Assembly (NCBI RefSeq): GCF_030052815.1
Contig: NC_079510.1
Location: forward strand, 37,172,358-37,236,357
DNA from: Hevea brasiliensis
Lineage: Eukaryota > Streptophyta > Magnoliopsida > Malpighiales > Euphorbiaceae
DNA length: 64,000 nt
Direction of reading: 5' to 3'
Shown in pieces: positions 21,585 to 34,292 of the stretch. A model generated the notes under the pieces. The model saw only the letters and a program-made list of their open reading frames with translations. It was not told where the DNA came from and made no database searches. Each line of letters opens with the position of its first letter. Within the stretch, counting starts at the first letter, position 1. A program made the translations under genes and the position numbers.

Positions 21585-24309
21585 TGTCATGACCCAAAAT
21601 ATGGACCGGATCGACACTACGACTTGGGTAAGTATAAGACCCCCAAAACCCGTAGTAAGCCTAAACTATTCCTTAGCCCAACTTAAAAGCCCATATTCGA
21701 GCACATTTCAAGAAACCAACCAGACAAAATCCGGCCATAACCTAGACCATCTAACGGGGAGTTATTAACTCACCCAACTTGTAATCTCAATAAAAATATA
21801 TTTGGGAAGTTCAACTCACCCATACAATCATCCACAAATTAAAATAAAATCAAGTGGAAGCTCAGCACCCTCATCCAAACCACAAGCCTAACCCATTCAA
21901 CCATACATGCATCATATGAAGTTTACAATTTCCAAATACGTAATCTTTACAATCCCAAATCAAATTAAATATTTTCTAACATATACAGAGTTCTAGATTT
22001 CAACTGACAATATAAATTACAAAAATAGACATAAGAGGACCTGCAAGGAAGAAAACAGGTCAATTACATGTAAAGCTCTCTTATAATCTGGGAAAAATGG
22101 GCAAATAGGAGTAAGCATTTGACTCATAGAATAGTATATTGATTTTAAATACAATTTCTATAATCAATTTCTATAACTATCTAGTACTAATGCATCCCTA
22201 TGAATAAAATGCAACATAGATCAATAAAGTCATTCAATTCAAATAACATTTGCACAAAAAATTATTTGGAGCACTCACGCACCCGTGTGTTACATCAATC
22301 AATATACATATATGAGAGCTGATATGCTATATAGCTCTCTTAATCTAATGTCTGCCAGTGAGATCAACTCGAGCCAGACTTTCTCTTAATAATCCAAATG
22401 CAGGAATCAGCGAGATTAATACAAAGCCATACTCACCCTGACTTATCACAAAAAGGACCGGGCCCCAAGCGAGACTAGCTCAAGCCGATCTACCAGTCCT
22501 ATCCATATCTATCACATCGCATACAGGCACACACACTGCTCCAAATCATTCTAAGGCGACTTCCACATCCATTATACAAACAAGAAAATGCAACATAAAT
22601 GGTGCCTAGCAATTAGCTGCATACATATATTTATATGTTATACATGAGCATGCCTTGAATATATAATAATAATATTGAAATTATAAATAAAATCAATATC
22701 TATTCACAACTTAACCAAAAGTCATTGCGGTGGCTGAGCGGAGGAGGAAGGCTGGCTCGGCTCACCTAAACATTATATCAAAAATTTTATCAATATTTAT
22801 TCAAACAAAACTTTAAAAAGTCAAAGGACAAATTCTAAATTTTGCCAAAAATCCAGCAGAGTTTCCCCTATACCTAGGACCTACCCAACTTGCAAAATGA
22901 TCCAAATAACACTTCTAATACACAAACCCCACATCCACATCTCATCATCATCATATGGCTCCTCTTGGGCCCTCCAAAATAGTTAATACTCACAATTTTG
23001 AAAAATTATATTTTAATCCCTATAACTATCATTTTATCATAAATCATTCAAACGAGCTCTAAAATTTCTAAAATTTTTCTCTGTGGTCGTTAACAATATT
23101 ATGAAGCTAATGTAAAAGAATTTATAATTTTCTAGCCACCCACGAATATTTTATAGATTTTTATTCTAAATTCGACACTAGGAAATTGAAGAAACTTTGA
23201 GTTTAGATTTATCTATGCCAATTTTGATGCTTGAAACATGTTCGTGACGTCTGAAAATGGCGGGATAGACTATAATTTTGACTCAATTCTGAAGTTGTTT
23301 CCGTAGCCCGTCTGTCTGATCGGAAATTACAGACCCAAGTAACGGTCGAATTTCCGCAAAACGAAAGTACCTACACAAAGCTCACAATACCAGAGGTTAG
23401 AATAAAATTGTTACAAAATTAAATGAACTCATTTGGAGCTCGAAAATACATTGCGAAGTTCGAGAGACCCATTGAAATTTTAGTGTCAAAAAATTTTAAA
23501 ATTTATATGGTTGCGAAGCTCTCGTTGAGTAGAGCACGCCAGTACTCTCAGAATTTTTGTGGAGTTTCCAGTTTGAGAGAAATTTAGACCAAAAGTCAAA
23601 ATTGGCTAAAATTTTTCGGGTAAAAATTGGACAATCTACTCAATGAAAATTTGTGATCTTAGTGTCTATAAAAAGCTCTTAAGGAGTAGAAGGTGTTTGG
23701 GATAAGACCCGGTCCGATTGGTGGCCAGATCAACTGCATTTTGGTCAAGAAGTTGAAAAGGTGCGCGCACATGAGGGAGGTTTCAAGCTCAATTTTTTGG
23801 CCACTGGAGCGGCAGTCGGCAGCCAGGAGGGGTGCTGGAGGTGCACCGGTGAGTTGGAGAGGGAAGGGCAGTGGTTGGCGAGCGAGGGGAGGAGACAGGA
23901 GAGAGAAAATGAGAGAGGGAGAGGGAATGTCGGGCGAGCGCGAGGAGGAAGAAAGAAGAAGGAAAAATGGGCCCGTTCGATTCAATCGGTCTGATCCAGT
24001 TTGGTTTAATTTTACCGATTAGATTTAGAATACCCAAAATTGAATTTTTACTCGATCCTGAGATAAAAAATGAAACCCAAAAATTCCAAAAAAGTTTCAG
24101 AAAACTCAGAAAAATTTTTGGAGTCCAAATATATTTTTATTTTTGCCATGTGATCTTAATTTTTATAAATCAATTAAATTTATTAGTTTAAGAAAATCGA
24201 ACCTGATTTTTAAAATTCAGAAAAAATCCAAATAATTTTCATAATTTTAATGCAATAAAATATTGATATTTACATATAAAATGATTATTTAAAAATTAGA
24301 GGTATTACA
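21585..24309 (-). repeat. 3' LTR of the chromovirus
   Basis: On the minus strand it starts TGTAATACC at 24309 and ends GGTCATGACA at 21585. It is colinear with 31346-34055 throughout. Its GC-rich segment is 23680-24000. Confidence 0.92.
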
Positions 24310-24322
24310 TCATTCTCCCCTT
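24310..24322 (-). other. Polypurine tract
   Basis: The minus strand reads AAGGGGAGAATGA directly before the 3' LTR. This is the plus-strand DNA priming site and confirms the element direction. Confidence 0.8.
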
Positions 24323-24369
24323 ATAAAAAATTCGTTCTCGAATTTTGCATAAGGCAGAATAAAATTACA

Positions 24370-25560
24370 AGACTACATATTGAATAGATACAAGTATATG
24401 CTGCGCATATCCCGTTCTGACTCCCAAGTATACTCTTCCACCGATTGGCTCCTCCACAAAACCTTAACCATAGAAATCTGTTTTAACCTTAACTATCTCA
24501 TCTGATAGTCCACTATGGTACTGGTTGCTCCTCGAAAGTTAAGTTTTCATTTAACTCCACAGTATCAAGTTGCAGCACATGGGAAGGATTAGGTATGTAC
24601 TTCCTAAGCATAGAAATGTGAAATACAGGGTGGATATGAGAAAGGCTTAGGGGTAGCTCCAGTCGATAGCAACCACTCCGACTTTATCAATAACCTTAAA
24701 TGGCCCTATGTATCGGGGTGCTAGTTTGCCTTTCTTCCAAAATCCCATAACTCCATTCATAGGGGAGGCCTTCAGAAATATATAGTCATCTACCGCAAAC
24801 TCTACATCCTTCTGCCTAGGGTCTACATAACTTTTCTGCCTATTGAAAGCTATTTTCAAACATTCTCTGATCAAAGGAATCATTTCTGAGGTATACTGCA
24901 CCAGGTCTACATCATGTACCTTTGCCTTTCCAACTTCTATCCAACATAAAGGGGACCTACACTTCCTGTCATATAAGGCCTCATAAGGTGCCATCCCAAT
25001 GCTGGAATGATAGCTGTTATTGTAGGCAAACTCTATAAAGGGCAGGTGATCATCCCATTGTCCCCCAAAGTCCAGGACACATATACGAAGCATATCTTCG
25101 AGTGTCTGAATTATCCTCTCTGACTGTCCATCTGTCTGAGGGTGAAAGGCTATACCAAATTTTAGCTGTGTACCAAGTGCCTCCTGTAGCTTTCTCCAAA
25201 AGCGAGAAGTGAACTGGGCTCCCTATCAGATATTATGAAAGCAGAAACTCTATGTAATCTGACTATCTCACGAATATAGAGCCTAGCATATTGATCAATA
25301 GAGTAGGTGGTCCGTACAGGTAAGAAATGAGTTGACTTGGTCAAGCGATCCACTATCACCCATATTGAGTCATATCCACATGTAGTATGAGGCAACCTAG
25401 TCATGAAATCTATAGTAATCATTTCCCACTTACATATGGGATAGGGATCTCTTACAACTTCCCTGACAATCTTTGATGCTCAAACTTTACCTTCTAACAA
25501 GTCAAGCACTTAGACACAGAATCTGCTATATCTCTCTTCATGCCATTCCACCAATACCTA
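24370..25560 (-). pseudogene. Chromovirus integrase and chromodomain-like tail
   Basis: The core begins with IDFMTRLPHT and the DRLTKSTHFLPV block. The second catalytic Asp is in IISDREP. After a frameshift near 25160 the frame resumes with a GQSER-type Glu region just before 25093, then FIEFAYNNSYHSSIGMAPYE and GPFKVIDKVG. Beyond a further stop, the minus strand to about 24370 retains the pattern VLWR...VEE.TWE.E..MR of a chromodomain. Chromodomains are thought to direct such elements to particular chromatin. Multiple stops show that it is inactive. Confidence 0.8.
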
Positions 25561-25564
25561 TCTT

Positions 25565-26397
25565 TCACATTATGGTATATCTTGGTGGAACTTTGGTAAC
25601 ATTATAAGGTGTGTAGTGCGCCTCTTGCATGATCTCAACTCTAAGGTTGCCCTCATATGGCATACATATCCTAGAACCTTGCATAAGAGCACCATCTGCA
25701 ATAAATCCAAATTTACAATCTTCCCCTTGTTGTACCCTTTCTACAATTCTCATTAGTTATGGATCTCTGTGCTGTGATACTCTGCTTCTGTCTCACAGGT
25801 CTGGCCTCACCCTAAAGTGGGCTAGCAATGCACCCTCATTTGAAATATCTAGAATCAGATCTTAGTCCATCAGCTCCTGTATCTCTCGAATCAATGGTCT
25901 CTTTTCCACTGATATATGGGCTAAATTGCTAGAAGACTTTCTGCTCAAGGCATCTGCCACTACATTCACCTTCCTAGGATGGTACTAAATAGTACAGTCA
26001 TAATCCTTTAGAAGTTCCATCCATTTCCTCTGCCTCAGATTCAAGTCCCTTTATTGAAAAATGTACTTTAGGTTTTTGTGGTCAGTATATATCTCACATA
26101 CTTCACCATACAGATAGTGCCTCCAGATCTTTAATGCAAAGATCACAGCTGCCATCTCTAAATCATGGGTGGGGTAGTTCTGCTCATGCCTCTTTAGTTG
26201 CCTTGAAGCATAAGCCACTACCTTTCCATGCTGCATTAAGACACATCCCAACCTAACCCTAGAGGCATCACAATACACCGTATATCCTTCACCACTTACA
26301 GGCAATGTCAACACAGGGGCTATAGTTAGACATTCTTTAAGCTTCTGGAAGCTTTCCTCATACTTGTCTGACCAGTGGAATGGGGCATTCTTTCGAG
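25565..26397 (-). pseudogene. Chromovirus RT thumb remnant, RNase H and connection
   Basis: It begins with [12 protein letters not shown], the end of the RT thumb. RNase H follows (26314-26051) with [24 protein letters not shown] and [13 protein letters not shown]. Then, across stops, comes the connection ADALSRKSSS and the region leading to the integrase zinc finger. The preceding RT fingers and palm are absent. Confidence 0.82.
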
Positions 26398-26640
26398 TTA
26401 GCTTGGGAGGATCTTTCCATTCACTACCACTAGGCTACCTGGAAAAACCATGTTTGCATCTATATTGTCACTAAGAGGGGTACCTACAGATAATAGGCAT
26501 TCTAAAGGTGTGGGGTTCCTACCCAACCTCAGGGTAAAAACAAGGAAAACAAATGAGTGCGTGGCATATGGGTCTATTAAAACATGTGCCTCATAGGAAC
26601 AGGCTGGAAGAATACTTGCCACAATTACATTTAAAGCTTA
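26398..26640 (-). pseudogene. Chromovirus aspartic protease, N-terminal part
   Basis: The frame contains HVLIDPYATHSFV, in which the family motif D-x-G-A-(T/S)-H-S-F has Tyr instead of the conserved Gly. It breaks off after VVVNGKILP and continues directly with RT thumb sequence, marking a deletion of the rest of the protease and most of RT. Confidence 0.78.
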
Positions 26641-26679
26641 GGCATCCTAATGAGTTAAGGTGAAAACTCGGGCTTGACT

Positions 26680-29600
26680 TGTGACACTCCTTACCCGTCT
26701 ATAGTGTAACCGAATAAGATATATCACACAGTGCAACGGAACACCATATTTTATTTCAATTATTTTTATCCTTTCTTATTTATTTTTTTCATAGTTATGG
26801 AGTACAATTTGTGAAGTATAATTCATTTAAGTCATTTATTGAAATCATAAATTTATTTGAGGTTCCGCAAATTTTATAGAAAATCCGGCAAAGTACTGGC
26901 TAAAAATGGAGAAAATAGTTCTTCGGAACCTGTGAAAAACACTTCCAATATGTTTTCAATCATTCCCAAACTCTATTTCATCAATACAGTCTCAATATTT
27001 TTCAACAACATTTTTATTTCTCATTCATAAACACAATTTTCACTATTTACATTAATACCAAAATACATTACATAAGTCTCAATTACACATGAGAAAATAA
27101 AAGTTAATTACAAAATACCAAAATGAAACCTAGTGTCCTACCAATGCACTGAAGATTGTGAGGTGACACGAATACTATGCAGAGCTGCAGATGGTCTCAC
27201 CCAGTCTGTGGTCTACTGGACTCTCTATCGATCTCTCCAGAACCTACGCGTGGCAAAAAGCAACACGCTGAGCAATAATGCTTAACGGTGCTAATAATAG
27301 AATAAAAAGAAATAACATAAAATAAATATGCAGTGAATGTTCTGATGTCTTATGCAAAAAAAATTTCGATAATTATTTGTAGTCTTCTTTGTTCTGTACT
27401 TGTTATATTTATTATTTCATTAAATTTATCCACTTTCATTTTTGGTTGCCCAAGTAACCTATACTGGATGACTGGACTGGATAAACGGGTAAACTGGCAC
27501 TGGGTATCAAGTACCTCGGGCCGTCATACCATCGGTCATATATGTATCTTCTGGTGTGCAACAGAATAGCTAATAAGCTGTAATAACATTAGGCACAAGG
27601 CTAAGTATCAACACAATGTCAGAATGGCTAAAAGCTATGAAATCACATAATGCATAATGCCATGTGCAGTACTGCTAACTGAATCCTATTGGCATACCAA
27701 CCTATCCAAACCAATCTTGCTAGGTGTACGAGGGCATGTTACACTTTTAAATTTTATAATTCTTGAAATTTAAGTTTAGGTGTTACTGTTCATTTTATTA
27801 GTCAACTAAAATGTTGACTTTTGCATAGACAATAGGTACATTGGTTCTAATACTCCCAACATACCACATTTTGCATTCTAAAGTTATTGGTATTGGTTGC
27901 CAATACCATTTCTAACCTGGTGTTAGTCATTCAAAATTTTCAGATTTCAAGCATTATGTTTACTGTTCCATTGGTTATTTGTACAGTAGGAATTTGGCAA
28001 AGTTGTCTTCATGAAAGTTGTTTTTTATTGTGTCTAGTTACATTTATTTTTTTGAATCACTCCATTTGGAGTTTTGTAGCTCAATTTATGGCCTAAACAC
28101 CATAACTGGCCGGATTGCAAACTTTCTAGATTTTCTGGACAGAACCAATTCTACAGTGTTATTCACTGAGTGCAGATCAATTTTTAAACATGTTATGATC
28201 ATAATTTGGATTTGATTTCTTCATGAAAGTTGTAGGTCTATGTCTCAGCTTTTTGCTGGTAAAATTTTAGGTCAATTGGACCTTTCTACACTGAGTTATA
28301 ACTAAATGAATAAATACTATTCATTTGATCATTTTGCCCAGGCAGAATGCAAGTCACCCAGATTAGGGTAATTTTTAGGTCAACTGGGTTTGATTTTCTG
28401 GGCAGGGTTTCTTCACCAAAGTTGTGACATTATGTGTCTAGTTTCATTTCCAATTGGCCTTGCACCAATTGAACCTCTACAACTCCATTTATAGTTGCCC
28501 AAACCTGCTGGACTCACACCCAACCCTGCAGGTCACCAAGGGCAGCACACCTCATTTCAACTCCAACACCCTTACTCACGTCAATTCCTTCTTACACACA
28601 TTCAAATGGTCACTAATTGACCATTACGAGGTTAACATACCATTGCATCAGCAAACCCTAATGGTGTTCAAATGTCCAATTTTTCATGTTCATAAATGCA
28701 TAATCTTTGCATTTCACTTACACAACTATGTTCAATCACTTATTTAATACCAAGTGCTGCTCATAACCACTTTGCTATCAAGAAAAATCACCAAACCCTA
28801 ACCAACCCTAGCTACTGAAATTTGTAGGGTGCACACACACATATGTTTATTTTATTTTCTTATAATTCTTACACAATTCATGCCATTAAACATGAACTAA
28901 ACCAAAAATGGTAAGAGTTGGACACTAACCTTGATTTAATCACTTTCCAATACTTCAAAACTCCACTTTCTTCCTTTCTTTTTGCTGTCCAAAGCTTGCT
29001 CTAGGTGTGAGGATGAGTTTTTGTGAAGGGAAGCTAGGGTTTTGAAGTGGTTTTGGGGGTAGAACATAAGCTTGAAAGGGTGCTTCAATGGTGGTTTCTC
29101 TCCTCTCTCTCTCTCTCTATAAATTCGGTTGCCCAAGGTTGATGGTGGCTGCTGAAGTTTTCTTTTTGTTTTTATCTTATTTTGTGTCCCTTTTATCTCT
29201 TAAGTCATTTTGTTAAGTGGTGATTGGGTGAAATTTCTTAATTACATAAGCATGACATCATAATTCCCAATTTAACTTCTTTTTCTTTCTTTTCTTTTAT
29301 ACCAAATTTCAATTTAATTTTTAGCAATATTTATTCACATTTTATTTCATAATAATTATTTACTTAACTGGACAAGTCGGTCAAAAATCATCTCCGAAGA
29401 CGAAATCACCAAAATGCCCTCCGTTTGGCTTATTGAGCCAAAAATCATCTGTACCAATCGAAAAAAATTTCTAAGCCTTTTATTGGCATTCTAATGCTAT
29501 AGAAACCTCAATAACTCTTCTCTTGAGTCCTAAAAATTATTTTATAAATTTTCGCCCAGGTTTAGGGCTCTTAACTGCGAGGACTGCAACTTCCCACTAA

Positions 29601-29805
29601 GTTACCCATCGCTAAGGCACCGGCTCATTTAACTTGGTTGTATTTTATTTCTAAAATTTTTTCCTAAATTTTTCTTATTAATATTATAGTTAATTATGAT
29701 TCCTCACTTTAGTTTAGATATTTTTCCAGACGTTCTAGCTATCCGAACAGACACCAGTCACCGGAACAGTAGAATGTACGGAATTACTACAGTGAGGGTG
29801 TTACA
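26680..29805 (-). mobile_element. Solo LTR (3126 bp) inserted in the chromovirus gag
   Basis: On the minus strand it starts TGTAACACCCTC at 29805 and ends GGAGTGTCACA at 26680. Flanking 5-mers are TGACT (26675-26679) and TGACC (29806-29810), a near-perfect target duplication. Removing it rejoins the host gag frame (ARVFTLTH across the junction). No polymerase coding sequence lies inside, so this is a solo LTR left by LTR-LTR recombination. It includes a CT run (29101-29118). Several weak ORFs inside are not genes. Confidence 0.82.
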
Positions 29806-31116
29806 TGACCCGTGCCTTACGCTGCAGAACCATGAAGTTGACTCCTACCTCCCGACCTGCCTCCAAATCCATGTCCTCCTTGTCCACGGCCTTGTTGGTC
29901 ACTGTACTGACTACCTATCATGCTGGATGTGCCAGGATGCATCTAACATGGCACATTACCAACAGAACCTTTTGACCCCATTACGTGCTCATTGAACATG
30001 GGACATTCCCTGGCAAAGTGGCCTTATTGGCCACACTTGAAGCATCTACCAGAGCTCATCAAACAAGGCCCTGCATGAATTCTACCACATTGTGTGCATG
30101 GCGCCAAGGAAGAACTTGAACCAGACCCAGAACTACTGTAGCCTGAACTCTAACCACTGCTTAAGCTATACCCTGGCCTGAATCCTCTAGCTCTATGTCT
30201 TAGGCCTGCCTTCTTACTGCCTTTGGCCTTTCCACTAGGGTGGCTTTAGCTTCCACCCATGGTGTGCATCTGTGGGAGACTAGATGACCCTTCAACACGA
30301 TTCTTCTTCACTCTGCTTCACTCATCTCTCATGTAGCTAATTTCAATTTGTTTGGCTCTATCCACCACTACATCAAATGGCTGATCAGATAACATGGTCA
30401 GGTTTGCATACTTTCTGTCTAGCTCCTTTAGGAATCTCTTTACCTTCATACTTTCCATAGCCACGGCCATAGGGGCATACCTGCTCAGGTTTAAGAATTT
30501 TGAAGCATACTCATTTACCGATCTCCCATTTTATCTCAAGGCCTCAAAGGTCCACTGCTTTTGGTCCTTGAAGCTTTCTGGCACGAATCTATTAATGACA
30601 AATTCCATAAACTGCGTCCAAGATAACCCTTCAATGCAAGGAAGCACATAGTTGGACATTTACTGTCTAGGCACGGGTCCCAATACATGTTACACACATT
30701 CAATTAACCTCCTATCAATTAACTGCAACTCCATCCCTGCCTATCTGCATGAGTCTAAAAATCAGTAGGCATCATCAATCACATCATAGGTACCAGGCAC
30801 TAACTTTTTAAAATTAATGATTTGCTTATAGGGTTCTACTCTTGGTTTTATGGGCTGCTGTTGTGATGGAGGGTAGGCCATGTACTGTGCCATCATATCA
30901 ATGGTCCTCTGCAGACCAGCTAAAGTAGCTGCCATTAGATCCATCGGACCCTGGGCCATGAAAAGACTGTTCCTGAACTGGTGGCTACTGCTCTTCTACT
31001 TGAGCAGCTCTAGGTCTCCTGCCCTGCCTCCTTTGGGCAGCCACTCCATCCTGTGCCAAAACCTCATCCAGCACTTCCTATTTTGGCATTGTGGCAGCTC
31101 TCCTACTTCTACACAT
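29806..31116 (-). pseudogene. Chromovirus gag with CCHC zinc knuckles
   Basis: It starts MCRSRRA at 31116. The recognisable parts include LMAATLAGLQRTIDMMAQYM, IINFKKLVPGTYD and the capsid region down to about 30350. A Ser/Gly-rich linker and a zinc-knuckle region follow near 30000-30100 (CTQCGRIHAGPC and CFKCGQ-stop-GHFAREC). Several frames are interrupted by stops. It continues past the solo LTR at 26679. Confidence 0.82.
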
Positions 31117-31329
31117 TTTCCTGAAATTCAGCAACTTTAGCCCATAAAATCCAAAATATCATGCTACACAGCTCTACAAACTCATAATCACATATAGGTA
31201 TATAAGGCAGAAACTAGATGCAAGGATGATATTGCAAAGATGAACATGGACCCTATACTCCACATGTGACTCCTAACTAGACTCTTATTAAGGCCTTAGA
31301 CATGTATTTCCCATGAATCTGAAGCCTAA

Positions 31330-31345
31330 GCTCTGATAAAATTAT
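31330..31345 (-). other. Degraded primer binding site (tRNA-Met type)
   Basis: The minus strand just inside the LTR reads AATAATTTTATCAGAGC. The TATCAGAGC core matches the complement of the initiator tRNA-Met 3' end used by chromoviruses. The first bases (TGG) have mutated. Confidence 0.6.
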
Positions 31346-34055
31346 TATCACGACCCAAATTATGGGCTGGACCGGTACTAGAACTTGGGTCAGCATAAGA
31401 CTGCAAAAGCGCGTAGTAAGCCTAAACTATTCCTTACCCCAACCTAAAAGCCCATATTCAAGCCCATTTCAAGAAAACAACTGGACAGAGTCTGGCTATA
31501 ACCTGGACCATCCAACGGGGAGTTATTAACTCACCCGACCTATAATCGCAATAAAAATACATTTGGGGATCTCAACTCACCCATACAATCATCCATAAAT
31601 TAAAATAAAATCAAGTGGAAGCTCAGCTCCCTCTTCCAAACCATAAGCCCAATCCATTCAACCATACATGCATCATATGAAGTTAACAATTTCCAAATAT
31701 ATAATCTTTACAATTCCAAATCAAATTAAATATTTTCTGTGGAGTTCTAGATTTTAATTGATAATATAAATTACAAGAATAGGCATAAAAGGACCTGCAA
31801 GGAAGAGAACAGGTCAATTACATGTAAAGCTCTCCTGTAACCTGGGAAAAATGAGCAAACAAGAGTAAGCATTTGACTCATAAAGTAGTATATTGATTTT
31901 AAATACAATTTCTATAACTATCTAGCACTACTGCATCCCTATGGATGAAATGCAACATAGATCAACAAATTCATCCAATTCAAACAATATTCGCATAAAG
32001 AATAATTTGGAGTACTCATACACCCACATGTCACATCAATAAATATACATATATGGGAACTGATCCCCTATACAACTCTCTTAATCCAATGTCTGCCAGC
32101 GAGATCAACTCGAGCTAGACTTTCTCTTAATAATCCAAATGGGGGGGCTCAGCGAGATCAACTCAAAGCCGTACTCACCCTAACTTATCACAAAAAGGAC
32201 CGGGCCTCAAGCGAGACTAGCTAAAGCCCATCTGCCTATCCTATCCATATCCATCACATTGCATACACACGCACATACACATTGCTCCAAATCATCCTAA
32301 GGCGACATCCACATCCATTATACAAATAAGAAAATGCAACATAGATGGTGCCTAGCAATTAGCTACATACATATATTTATATATGATGCATGAACATGCC
32401 TTGAATATATAATAATAATACTGAAATTATAGATAAAATCAATATCTACTCACAATTTAACCAAAGGTCACTACGGTGGCTGGCCGAAGGAGAAAGGCTG
32501 GCTCGGCTCACCTAAACATTATATCAAAAATTTTATTAATATTTATTCAAACAAAACTTCAAAAAGTTAAAGGATAAATCCTAAGTTTTGCCTAAAATCC
32601 AGTAGAGTTTCCCCTATACCTAGAACCTACCCAACCTGTAAAATTATCCAAATAATACTTTTAATGCACAAATCTCATTTCCACATCTCATCATCATATG
32701 GCCCCTTCTGGGCCCTCCAAAATAATTAATACTCACAATTTTTAAAAATTACATTTTAGTCCCTATAATTATCATTTTATCATAAATCATTCAAACAAAC
32801 TCTAAAATTTCTAAAATTTTACCCTGCGGTCCTTAACAATATTATGAAACATTATGCAAAAGGATTTATAATTTTTTAGCTACCCATGAATATTTTATAG
32901 ATTTTTATTCTAAATTCGGTACTAGGAAATTGAAGAAACTTAGGGTTTGGATTTACCTATGCCAATTCTGATGCTTGGAACACGTCCGGAATCTCTAAAA
33001 ATGGTAGGGTAGACTATAATTTTGACCCGATTTTGAAGTTGTTTCCGTAGCCCGTCTGTCCGGCCGAAAATTATAGATTCAAGTGACGGTTGAATTTCCA
33101 CAAAATGAAAGTACCTACGTAAAGCTCACAACACAAGGGGTTAGAAGAAAATTATTACAAAATTAAATAAGCTCATTTGGAGCTCGAAAAAAACACTGCG
33201 AAATTCGAGAGACCCATCGAAGTTTTGGTATCGAAAAATTTTGAAATTTATATGGTTGTAAAGCTCTCATTGAGTAGAGTACGCCGGTACTCTCAGAATT
33301 TTCGTGGGGTTTCCAGTTTAGGAGAAATTTAGCCCAAACGTAAAAATCAGCTAAACTTTCCGAGCAAAAATTGGACAATCTACCTGATGAAAATTTCTGA
33401 TATTGGTGTCCATGGAAAGCTCTTGAGGAGTAGAAGGTGTTTGGGACAAGACCCAGTCCGATTGGTGGCTGGATCTGCCGAATTTTGGTCGGGAAGTAGA
33501 AAAGGCGCGCACGCGTGAGGGAGATTTCAAGCTCGATTTTCCAACTACTGGAGCGCTGCCGACGGTGGGGAGTGGTGCTGGAGGTGTGCCTATGAGCTAG
33601 GGAGGGAGGGGCGGTGGTTGGCCGGTGAGAGGAGGAGAGAGGAGAGAGAAAATGAGAAAGGGAGAGGGAATGTTGAGCGTGCGAGGAGGAAGAAAGAAGA
33701 AGGAAAATGGGCCGGTTCGATTTAATCGGTCCAATCCAGTCCGGTTTGATTCAGCTGGTTCAATTTAGGATACTCGAAATTAAATTTTTACTCTGCCCTG
33801 AGACCAAAAACGAAGCCCAAAAATTTTGAAAAATTTTTAAAAAACTCAGAAAAACTTTTGGAGTTCAAATATATTTATATTTTTGCCACGTGATCTTTAA
33901 ATTAATTTTTATAAATCAATGAAATTTATTAGTTTAAGAATATGGAACCCGATTTTTAAAATTTAGAAAAATTCCAAATAATTTTCATAATTTTAATACA
34001 ACAAAATATTAATATTTACATATAAAATAATTATTTAAAAATTAGGGGTGTTACA
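31346..34055 (-). repeat. 5' LTR of the chromovirus
   Basis: On the minus strand it starts TGTAACACCCC at 34055 and ends GGTCGTGATA at 31346. The expected terminal CA has become TA. It is colinear with the 3' LTR, with scattered substitutions and small indels. Confidence 0.92.
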
Positions 34056-34292
34056 TTATTTCAGTATGCTAATATGAAAAGTATTGTATATTATTTAAGT
34101 TGTATCCTTATGCAGCGCTTATATGCCGTCTCTGTTAGCGAAATAACAGTTTTCTTAACGGTTGTGGTAAATTTGGTAAGAGTCAAATGTTTAAGATTTA
34201 ATTTGTAATTTTCATAGTATAGGATAAAATTATAAAAATTTGAAAAATATAGAGTTTATTGCCAGTTATCCCTATTAATTTTGGACTACACT
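34056..34292 (+). mobile_element. Right part of the same terminal-inverted-repeat element
   Basis: Contains AATAACAGTTTTCTTAA (about 34144) and ends near GCCAGTTATCCCTATTAA. These are the inverse complement of the left arm at 21195-21370, with mismatches. The first five bases (TTATT) are the gypsy target duplication. Confidence 0.75.

Larger units (their letters stand above)
21585..34055 (-). mobile_element. Full-length Tekay/Del-like chromovirus (Ty3/gypsy), RT deleted
   Basis: Two related LTRs (2725 and 2710 bp) in the same orientation bound a minus-strand internal region with gag, protease, RNase H, integrase and a chromodomain-like tail. Perfect 5-bp target duplications TTATT flank it (21580-21584 and 34056-34060). 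A polypurine tract lies beside the 3' LTR and a degraded tRNA-Met-type primer site beside the 5' LTR. Large LTRs plus a chromodomain suggest the Tekay/Del clade. The RT is missing, all frames are broken, and a 3.1 kb solo LTR has landed in it. The LTRs differ at many positions, so the insertion is old. Confidence 0.92.

Noticed and set aside
23659..24191. Several overlapping ORFs of 70-109 codons
   Set aside because: These are chance frames in the GC-rich part of the 3' LTR, without any known motif.
27333..29136. ORFs of 60-100 codons inside the solo LTR
   Set aside because: No protein motif, and all lie between the LTR ends in AT-rich sequence.
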